From contig JADLDX010000649.1 of the NCBI GenBank assembly GCA_020846515.1, positions 1-5,188 on the forward strand: 5,188 bases of DNA, written 5' to 3'. The DNA comes from Pirellulaceae bacterium (lineage in GTDB: Bacteria; Planctomycetota; Planctomycetia; Pirellulales; Pirellulaceae). Positions 1-5,188 of the stretch are shown here, in pieces. The first letter of the stretch is position 1; every line of letters starts with the position of its first letter. Under the pieces are notes generated by a model. That model worked only from the letters and a program-made list of their open reading frames with translations. It made no database searches and was not told the DNA's origin. A program made the translations under genes and the position numbers.

Positions 1-1784
1 AGGAACCGGCTGAGAAAATGGGTGCCAACAGTCTCGGTGACACCGCCGGCATGGCGCTTAGCACGGCGGCTATTGTGGCTGACGTGCCCGACGTGGAATC
101 AATCACGCCCCAGGTGGCTACGGTAACGCCTAAGTTCGATATCGAAAACCGCATCCAGCAAGCCATTGGATTGGTGCGATCGGACACAGCGGTTAAAGGC
201 ATGACCGGAGTTGGTACCACGGGTACCGACGGGGCTATCGATCGCATCACCTATGAAATTTTGCAAGCGATGGAAGAGCGCCCGACCTTAGTGGTTTGGT
301 TCTTTGATCAGTCCGGTAGTCTTCAGCGTCGGCGCGAAGAGATTCGCGATCGCTTCGAACGCATCTACAAAGAGTTAGGTATCATTCGCGAGGCAAAAGC
401 CGAAAAAGAGAAAAGTAAGCTGGCCGACGAACCGCTGCTGACCAGCATCTTTGCATTCGGTGATCGAGTTACTCAATTGACCGATAAACCGACAGCCGAC
501 ATGGACGAGATACGCAATGTGATTGACTCGGTACAGATGGATCAGACTGGCAATGAGAAGATCTTTTCGGCGTTTTACTTGGCTGTTGAAAAGTACAAGT
601 CCTATCGAAGCAGTCGCCCGACACATGGTCCTGAACGCAATGTGATTTTTATTGCGGTCACCGACGAACGAGGTGACGATGTCGACGGTTTAGAAGCCAC
701 GATCAAAGAGTGTCGCAAGTTCGCGATACCTGTTTACGTGATAGGCGTGCCGGCTCCGTTCGGCCGTGAGTTCACCTACATCAAGTATGTGGACCCTGAC
801 CCGAAGTTTGACCAAACACCACAATGGGCCCAGGTTGATCAAGGGCCAGAGTCTTTGATGCCTGAACGCGTGAAGCTGGGCTATCGCGATAACTTCTACG
901 AAGAACCAGTGATGGATTCAGGGTTCGGTCCATACGCACTATCGCGTCTGGCCTACGAAACGGGTGGCATTTACTTTACCGTTCACCCCAACCGCAAGTT
1001 CAATTCGCGGGTCTCTCGCAATGAAATAGACCCGTTTGCGAGCGAGCTGAGCTATTTCTTTGATCCGGAGATTATGGCCAAGTATCGTCCGGACTATGTT
1101 TCTCAAGAAGACTATGTCAAGCAAGCGAAAGAAAGCCCGCTGCGTCAGATTTTGATTCAAGCTTCGCGTCTGGCGGCCGTGGAAACGTTACAAGCACCAC
1201 GCTTGCGTTTTGTTCGCCGCGATGAACCCTCGCTTGTCAATGAATTAACCCTGGCGCAGCAAGCAGCCGCCCGATTGGATCCACAGCTCTCAAATCTGGG
1301 GCAGGTACTGCTACAAGGTCAGGCCGTACGCGACCGGGAAACATCACCGCGTTGGTTGGCTGGTTATGATCTGGCTGTAGGCACCGTACTGGCTCACAAA
1401 GTCAGAGCGGAAACCTACAATTCAATGTTGGCGAAGGCCAAGCGTGGCATGTCGTTCCAAGATCCAAAGAACAATACTTGGGTCCTTCAACCCGCCGATG
1501 AAGTCAGCGTTGGCAGCAAGTTGGAGAAAGAGTCCCAAACCGCACGCGACATCCTAACGCAAGTGTCGCAGCAGCACGCCGGCACGCCTTGGGCCATCTT
1601 AGCCAATCGCGAACTTAAAAATCCCATAGGTTGGAAGTGGGTCGAGGAGTTCACCGATCTGGCGCCACCTCGCCCGCAGGCACGGCCCAATAACAATCCG
1701 CCTCCGCCACCGACGGCCGCACAGGATGAGCAGGCTCGTATGCTCAAAGCTCCACCACCCAAGCGACCGATCCCTAAGCTCTAA
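1..1784 (+). CDS. VWA-domain (von Willebrand factor A) protein, 5'-partial
   Basis: Residues are numbered from the ATG at 18-20. A VWA fold spans roughly residues 88-250. A hydrophobic strand (LVVWFF) leads into the MIDAS motif DQSGS (D97, S99, S101), T177 sits in QTGNE, and D216 lies after the strand VIFIAVTD, so the full metal-binding set is present. A charged helical stretch (about 103-135) follows the first strand. Residues 302-325 (GPYALSRLAYETGGIYF) continue the domain. The C-terminus carries a GTPWAILANREL-GWKW block (522-541) and a Pro-rich tail (549-588) ending in TAA. I recognise this arrangement from planctomycete VWA proteins; partner and substrate are unknown. The family generally binds protein ligands through Mg2+ or similar metals. 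Codons before the ATG (reading EPAEK) have no stop back to the window edge, and the only SD-like AGGA is 13 nt away. I infer that the real start, perhaps with a membrane anchor, lies outside the window. An internal start at 18 remains possible. Confidence 0.88.
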   Translation, partial: EPAEKMGANSLGDTAGMALSTAAIVADVPDVESITPQVATVTPKFDIENRIQQAIGLVRSDTAVKGMTGVGTTGTDGAIDRITYEILQAMEERPTLVVWFFDQSGSLQRRREEIRDRFERIYKELGIIREAKAEKEKSKLADEPLLTSIFAFGDRVTQLTDKPTADMDEIRNVIDSVQMDQTGNEKIFSAFYLAVEKYKSYRSSRPTHGPERNVIFIAVTDERGDDVDGLEATIKECRKFAIPVYVIGVPAPFGREFTYIKYVDPDPKFDQTPQWAQVDQGPESLMPERVKLGYRDNFYEEPVMDSGFGPYALSRLAYETGGIYFTVHPNRKFNSRVSRNEIDPFASELSYFFDPEIMAKYRPDYVSQEDYVKQAKESPLRQILIQASRLAAVETLQAPRLRFVRRDEPSLVNELTLAQQAAARLDPQLSNLGQVLLQGQAVRDRETSPRWLAGYDLAVGTVLAHKVRAETYNSMLAKAKRGMSFQDPKNNTWVLQPADEVSVGSKLEKESQTARDILTQVSQQHAGTPWAILANRELKNPIGWKWVEEFTDLAPPRPQARPNNNPPPPPTAAQDEQARMLKAPPPKRPIPKL

Positions 1785-1802
1785 GTGGATGCAGAGCCGT
1801 AG

Positions 1803-1822
1803 CCACCGTCGCCAGACGGTGG
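1803..1822. terminator. Intergenic hairpin 1 (perfect 8-bp stem, GCCA loop)
   Basis: CCACCGTC at 1803-1810 pairs perfectly with GACGGTGG at 1815-1822 around a 4-nt loop. It begins 18 bp after the stop of the VWA gene, in the gap between two convergent genes, so it is well placed to end transcription from the left. There is no real U-tract (TCTCATCT follows on the plus strand), so terminator function is an inference from position and stem strength. Confidence 0.55.
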
Positions 1823-1838
1823 TCTCATCTAGCGAAAT

Positions 1839-1858
1839 CCACCGCTTGGTAGCGGTGG
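1839..1858. terminator. Intergenic hairpin 2 (perfect 8-bp stem, TGGT loop)
   Basis: CCACCGCT at 1839-1846 pairs perfectly with AGCGGTGG at 1851-1858 around a 4-nt loop. It has the same architecture as the hairpin centred 36 bp to the left and shares its CCACCG/CGGTGG arms. It lies 31 bp beyond the stop codon of the minus-strand aldehyde dehydrogenase gene. Read on the minus strand, the stem is followed by ATTTCG, only a weak T run. It probably serves the dehydrogenase transcript, and the pair together would act bidirectionally. Confidence 0.55.
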
Positions 1859-1889
1859 CCACCTAAAATCACTCAGTTTCACCCATTGA

Positions 1890-3359
1890 TTAGAGGGCGA
1901 TCGTCACGGTCTTAGATTCAGTGTAGGCCTTTAGACCCTCTTCGCCCAACTCGCGACCTTGGCCTGACATCTTGAATCCGCCGAATGGAGCGGCTGCGTC
2001 AAACACATCGTAGCAGTTGACCCAAATGGTTCCAGCGCGGACGCGACGTGCGAAATCGTGCGCCTTGCTGATGTCTCGCGTCCAAACCGCCGCGGCCAGG
2101 CCATAAAATGTATCGTTGGCTCGCGTGATGAGTTCCTCCCAATCGCTGAACTTTAAGACGCTCATCACCGGGCCAAAGATCTCGTCGCGCGCGATGGCCA
2201 TGTTGTCGGTGACGCCGCTGAAGATTGTTGGTTGAACGAAGTAGCCTCGCTCGCCGCTGCGACCGCCGCCTGTACGGCACTGTGCGCCCTCCTGATGGCC
2301 CTTTTCGATGTAGGACAAGATCTTATCGAACTGGGCCTGATCGACCTGCGGCCCCTGATCGGTATCAAGGGAAAGCGGGTTACCCAATCGCCGACCAGCG
2401 GCCAACTCTGTCAGGCGTGCGACGAATTCGTCATGGATCTTGTCCTCCACGTAGACACGGCTGCCGGCACAACAGCATTGTCCTTGATTGAAGAACAGGC
2501 CGAAGGCAGTGCCTGCAGCAGCCTTTTCCAAGTCGGCGTCGGCCAAGATCACATTGGGACTCTTGCCGCCCAATTCAAATGTCAGCCGCTTCAGAGAATC
2601 GGCCGCATCGCGCATGATGATTTGAGCTGTGCGATGTTCGCCAGTGAAAGCCACTTTATCGATCAGCGGATGTTTCACTACGGCCGCGCCTGCTGTTGGA
2701 CCATAGCCAGGCACGACGTTAATCACCCCGTCAGGAATGCCAGCCTCTTGGGCTAGCTGGGCCATACGCAGGCAAGTTAGCGGCGTCTGCTCCGCAGGTT
2801 TCATCACGATCGTGCAGCCAGCGGCCAAGGCAGGGCCCCATTTCCAGGCCGCCATCAACATCGGAAAATTCCAAGGTATGATTTGTCCGGCCACACCTAC
2901 CGGTTCGCGCCGGGTATACGAAAAGTAGTTGCCTCGAATGGGAATGGTGCTGCCATGTATCTTGTCGGCAAAACCGGCGTAATATCGCAAGCAATCAATC
3001 ACCAGCGGTAGGTCAGCCGCTCGCGCATCCTTGACCGGCTTGCCGTTGTCCAGACTCTCTAGAGCCGCCAGCTCATCGATCTCTTCCTCAATCAGATCGG
3101 CTAGTCGATAGATAGCTCGACCTCGATCGCGCGCATCCATTCGACTCCATGGTCCGCTGTCGAATGCCCGCCGCGCGGCTTTGGCTGCTCGATCCACATC
3201 GGCCGCATCACCTTCGGCGACGTCGGCAATTGTTTCTTCAGTCGCAGGATCGATTGTGGCGAATGTTTTACCGCTGGCAGCGTCTTGCCATTTGCCATCG
3301 ATAAAGCATTGGGTGTGACGGATCTTGGGTTTGCGAATCGTCTCGGTTGCAATAGCCAT
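1890..3359 (-). CDS. Aldehyde dehydrogenase, NAD+-dependent type (ALDH superfamily)
   Basis: A complete 489-residue protein of normal length for class 1/2-like aldehyde dehydrogenases, which oxidise aldehydes to carboxylates. Visible landmarks are the oxyanion-hole N164 in IPWNFP, K187 and E190 in the cofactor motif MKPAE, the general base E262 in FELGGKSPN, the nucleophile C296 in [11 protein letters not shown], and E393 in EIFGPV. An acid at E190 is the position that favours NAD+ over NADP+ in this family. The C-terminal [16 protein letters not shown] block and an intact end argue against truncation. There is no signal peptide, so it is cytosolic. The start is supported by AGGAG with an 8-nt spacer and by an in-frame stop at 3390-3392 upstream. 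An oddity is the loop after FTG, normally STEVG-like, which here reads EHRTA. The aldehyde substrate cannot be told from sequence, and neighbours give no pathway clue. It follows the unknown secreted-protein gene on the same strand after 93 bp. Confidence 0.97.
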   Translation of the reverse strand: MAIATETIRKPKIRHTQCFIDGKWQDAASGKTFATIDPATEETIADVAEGDAADVDRAAKAARRAFDSGPWSRMDARDRGRAIYRLADLIEEEIDELAALESLDNGKPVKDARAADLPLVIDCLRYYAGFADKIHGSTIPIRGNYFSYTRREPVGVAGQIIPWNFPMLMAAWKWGPALAAGCTIVMKPAEQTPLTCLRMAQLAQEAGIPDGVINVVPGYGPTAGAAVVKHPLIDKVAFTGEHRTAQIIMRDAADSLKRLTFELGGKSPNVILADADLEKAAAGTAFGLFFNQGQCCCAGSRVYVEDKIHDEFVARLTELAAGRRLGNPLSLDTDQGPQVDQAQFDKILSYIEKGHQEGAQCRTGGGRSGERGYFVQPTIFSGVTDNMAIARDEIFGPVMSVLKFSDWEELITRANDTFYGLAAAVWTRDISKAHDFARRVRAGTIWVNCYDVFDAAAPFGGFKMSGQGRELGEEGLKAYTESKTVTIAL

Positions 3360-3367
3360 CTCGCGAG

Positions 3368-3372
3368 CTCCT
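3368..3372 (-). promoter_or_regulatory. Ribosome binding site of the aldehyde dehydrogenase gene
   Basis: On the minus strand AGGAG lies 8 nt before the ATG at 3359, which fixes the start codon. The spacer itself is the 8-bp palindrome CTCGCGAG (3360-3367). Confidence 0.8.
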
Positions 3373-3407
3373 GTACAAGGCGCAGTTAATTAGAAGAGCG
3401 TTAGGGG

Positions 3408-3432
3408 TGCCGTAGGATATTATTCTACGGCA
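3408..3432 (-). terminator. Hairpin between the unknown-protein gene and the aldehyde dehydrogenase gene
   Basis: TGCCGTAG at 3408-3415 pairs perfectly with CTACGGCA at 3425-3432. The AT-rich 9-nt loop can be shortened by one wobble and one A-T pair. It lies about 20 bp past the TAG stop of the upstream minus-strand gene and about 49 bp before the dehydrogenase ATG. No T-run follows it on the minus strand (CCCCTAACG), so it may be a weak or factor-dependent terminator, an mRNA 3'-end protector, or a leader structure for the downstream gene. The function is inferred; the pairing is directly visible. Confidence 0.5.
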
Positions 3433-3452
3433 GCGAGAACCCCCATGGAACT

Positions 3453-5188
3453 CTAGTTGGAAGCCGCTGCTGCGGCGGCCGCTGGTACTGCGGCTGCCGG
3501 TGCAGCTGGAGTAGCAGCAGCTGGTGCGGCCGGCATAGCTGGTGCCACTCCGGGCGCAGCTGGTGCCCCAGGTGCTGCGGCTGGATTGGCTGCGTCGCCA
3601 GGCGTCGCTGGAGCAGCACCTGCAGCGGCATCAGCGGCCGGCGGTGGAGCAGCGCCCGTTGGGGAATCCAGTGCACCGTCCGCATCAGCCTTTTTGAACG
3701 ACTTCTTGCGAGGGGAATGTTCATCAAAAGTCGGCACCAGGACTTTATCGCCCTCGGTTAAACCAGGAGCCATCTCCGCTGCATCACGCAGGGCAGTCAA
3801 AGAAGGCATCAGTCGTGTCATCATGCCGCCAACGTTGGTCAGTGTTTTTTCGTTGATGTCTTCTTGAACTTTCTCCAAGGCTTCAATCAAGAACTTGCCA
3901 GGTCTGCGGGCTTCTTCTGGCAATTCAACTTCCATCAGTCCTTTGCCCGAAGCGCTAAAGTCCTTTTCACCTAACGCGGCGTTGCCCTTCAAAAGAACGT
4001 GCGCCAGTTGACAATAGGTATTCAACTTGCGACGCGCTAAACGCAGTTCCCAAGTCTGTGTTTCGATAGGTTTAGGTCCGGTGTTCTGCGTACCCCCCAT
4101 GCCCATGCCAGGAGCACCCATCATGTCGGCACCACCATCGCCTCCGGGCATTCCACCGGGCATGCCGCCCATAGCGCCAAAGTCCGAAGCGCCAGAGTCC
4201 ATTCCACCGGGCATGCCGCCCATGCTCATGCCCATGCCACCCATGCCGCCCATACCCGAAGCACCGGAGGCCATCTTCGTCTTTTCATTTTCAAACTCGT
4301 ACCAGCCAACCACTTCTTGATCGAGCAACTGGGAGATGGCCAGGTACATCTTCAGCTTGACGGCTTTATCTAAGGCTTGATTGGTAAAATCGAATCGCGT
4401 CAAGTAAAGACCTGCGTTGATACGCACGCTCGGAATGGTGGACGGTTCGAGGAACTGATCAAGCGACTTATAAAATGCCGCGACCAGACTCGGTGGGAAT
4501 TTCTTGTCCTTGGCTTGTGCGCTGGCACCATGCAAACTGCCCAGGACTTCGTAGGACCGACGAACCATCCACCAATGTGCAGGCTCTTCTTGCACAACAA
4601 CCGGTTGGCTGCCGATGATGCTGACCATAATCGCCCCCAGCGGTTCGCGAACCGTGTCCGGAATGGTACCGCCACGGACTCTCACGTAACGATTGATGCC
4701 ATCGAGCGCCAAGCCGCGCAGGTGGCAGGGTACTTGTGAATTCTTGGCATAGGTTACAAGTGGAGCAAATGCCGCTTGAGCAGGTGCCTTACCGCTGCGA
4801 CCACCCTCATCCAATTCCACTAACAGCAGCATCGCATTGATTTTTGACGCGGGAAGATAATTGCCACTGATCACCTTGGTGGCAAACTCAACCACGGTTT
4901 GCGCAGCAAACTTGGAACCGTCGTCCGATGAGATCTGCCTGATCTGTGTTTCAATAGCCGCGCGATGACGATCGGGCGGTTCTTTCATGTTGACTTCGGT
5001 CAATCGAGACATTTTCGAATGAATGAAGACCCGGATCGCATCTTTGCCCGTGGTAGATATGGCCCCGGTCTCGCGCAGTGCCGCGTTGATGTTCTTGCCT
5101 GCCTCGGTTATGGCAGCGGCCGCAGGTGGTGGAATCTGTTCATACCTGGCTTGGTTTTGAGCAAAGGCCTGTCCATTGAATGCAGCCA
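3453..5188 (-). CDS. Unrecognised, probably exported protein with Met/Gly-rich insert and Ala/Pro-rich tail, 5'-partial
   Basis: I cannot assign a function. Numbering from the ATG at 5012, the 519 residues comprise: a mostly helical body at 1-245, with amphipathic segments that resemble a HEAT-like solenoid without a clear repeat; a Met/Gly-rich insert at about 247-307; a second helical part at 316-445 containing WELRLARRKLNTYCQLAHVLL; and an Ala/Pro tail at 453-519 ending in TAG. The 5012 ATG has no Shine-Dalgarno sequence, and the frame continues open for 58 more codons to the window edge, reading AAFNGQAFAQNQARYEQIPPP near its start. AFA|Q looks like the end of a signal peptide, so the mature protein probably begins at about 5159 and is exported, with the initiator just outside the window. 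The edge codon is NTG, so it could itself be ATG or Leu. The gene precedes aldehyde dehydrogenase on the same strand. It is probably a real planctomycete-style hypothetical protein, because the frame is long and compositionally coherent. Confidence 0.82.
   Translation of the reverse strand, partial: AAFNGQAFAQNQARYEQIPPPAAAAITEAGKNINAALRETGAISTTGKDAIRVFIHSKMSRLTEVNMKEPPDRHRAAIETQIRQISSDDGSKFAAQTVVEFATKVISGNYLPASKINAMLLLVELDEGGRSGKAPAQAAFAPLVTYAKNSQVPCHLRGLALDGINRYVRVRGGTIPDTVREPLGAIMVSIIGSQPVVVQEEPAHWWMVRRSYEVLGSLHGASAQAKDKKFPPSLVAAFYKSLDQFLEPSTIPSVRINAGLYLTRFDFTNQALDKAVKLKMYLAISQLLDQEVVGWYEFENEKTKMASGASGMGGMGGMGMSMGGMPGGMDSGASDFGAMGGMPGGMPGGDGGADMMGAPGMGMGGTQNTGPKPIETQTWELRLARRKLNTYCQLAHVLLKGNAALGEKDFSASGKGLMEVELPEEARRPGKFLIEALEKVQEDINEKTLTNVGGMMTRLMPSLTALRDAAEMAPGLTEGDKVLVPTFDEHSPRKKSFKKADADGALDSPTGAAPPPAADAAAGAAPATPGDAANPAAAPGAPAAPGVAPAMPAAPAAATPAAPAAAVPAAAAAAASN
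3456..3656 (-). other. Region encoding an Ala/Pro-rich C-terminal tail
   Basis: The last 67 residues (453-519) include 37 Ala and 15 Pro, in AAP and PAAPA units, ending in a run of seven Ala and then SN. The stretch is almost uncharged and likely disordered or extended, as in spacer or wall-associated tails. A run of GCN codons on this strand explains the Ala-rich open frame on the opposite strand. Confidence 0.85.
4083..4274 (-). other. Region encoding a Met/Gly-rich low-complexity insert
   Basis: Residues 247-307 (from the ATG at 5012) contain 15 Met and 26 Gly in 61 positions, with repeated GGM, GMGM and GGMPGGM units and a few Asp. It sits between two helical parts, so it is probably a flexible linker or surface loop. 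Met-rich segments in exported proteins sometimes bind copper, and GGM repeats resemble the GroEL C-terminal tail. Neither role is shown here. Confidence 0.85.
4149..4223. repeat. 24-bp perfect direct repeat (two copies, 51-bp period)
   Basis: Identical 24-bp copies lie at 4149-4172 and 4200-4223. The 51-bp spacing is 17 codons, so both copies are read in the same frame and encode MGGMPGGM within the Met/Gly-rich insert. This suggests growth of the insert by in-frame duplication. Confidence 0.85.
5160..5186 (-). other. Probable end of a signal peptide (AFA|Q) in the unknown protein
   Basis: The first visible codons of the open frame read AAFNGQAFA, then QNQARYEQ. Small residues at -1 and -3 (A-F-A) before Q match the signal peptidase I rule. 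The hydrophobic core and the initiator would lie beyond the right edge, so this is an inference from a partial signal. Confidence 0.55.

Noticed and set aside
1599..1862. Minus-strand open frame running from the VWA gene end into the intergenic hairpins
   Set aside because: It overlaps the end of a well-supported gene, has no domain or ribosome binding site, and its only non-coding part is the inverted-repeat region.
1801..1863. CRISPR array or attachment site from repeated CCACCG elements
   Set aside because: There are only two short units, each an independent hairpin, with no regular direct repeat and spacer pattern and no integrase or cas gene nearby.
2232..2756. 174-codon open frame on the plus strand opposite the aldehyde dehydrogenase gene
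   Set aside because: It lies wholly antisense to a gene with clear catalytic motifs, has no recognisable domain or ribosome binding site, and is explained by codon bias of the real gene.
3457..3867. Ala/Gly-rich 136-codon open frame on the plus strand
   Set aside because: It is the mirror of the GC-rich Ala/Pro codons of the minus-strand gene; such repetitive sequence is open in several frames and gives no real protein signal.
4083..4274. GroEL-like C-terminal GGM tail, suggesting a chaperonin gene
   Set aside because: The GGM units are internal, and no chaperonin sequence flanks them; the resemblance is only compositional.
4027..4320. Pro/Met-rich 97-codon open frame on the plus strand
   Set aside because: It is the antisense reading of the Met/Gly-rich repeats (CAT and CCN triplets), not a separate gene.

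Overview
The window is an ordinary stretch of bacterial chromosome, most likely from a planctomycete of the Pirellulaceae type. This rests on moderate GC content, on a VWA protein whose C-terminal block (GTPWAxLAxREL-NPxGWKW followed by a proline-rich tail) I recognise from planctomycete VWA proteins, and on a secreted low-complexity Ala/Pro/Met/Gly protein of planctomycete style. The assignment is an inference from protein style; no rRNA or marker gene is present.

Layout: (1) Plus strand, 1-1784: the 3' part of a VWA-domain protein with an intact metal-binding (MIDAS) motif. Its frame is open to the left edge, so the true N-terminus is probably outside. (2) 1785-1889: a short convergent intergenic gap holding two near-identical 8-bp-stem, 4-nt-loop hairpins, a probable bidirectional terminator. 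(3) Minus strand, 3359-1890: a complete NAD-type aldehyde dehydrogenase with all catalytic residues, preceded by a good AGGAG ribosome binding site. (4) 3360-3452: a short gap with a perfect hairpin between the upstream gene's stop and the dehydrogenase start. (5) Minus strand, from the right edge (5188) to 3453: an unrecognised, probably exported protein with a helical body, a Met/Gly-rich insert and an Ala/Pro tail. Its frame stays open to the right edge, and a signal-peptide-like AFA|Q site can be read upstream of the first internal ATG.

The dehydrogenase and the unknown protein lie on the same strand 93 bp apart with a hairpin between them. They may be partly co-transcribed, but nothing links their functions. 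The VWA gene converges on them. I found no mobile element, CRISPR array, RNA gene or defence system, and nothing that amounts to a new multi-gene system. The most interesting points are the composition of the unknown protein, its misleading internal start, the altered cofactor loop of the dehydrogenase and the paired intergenic hairpins.
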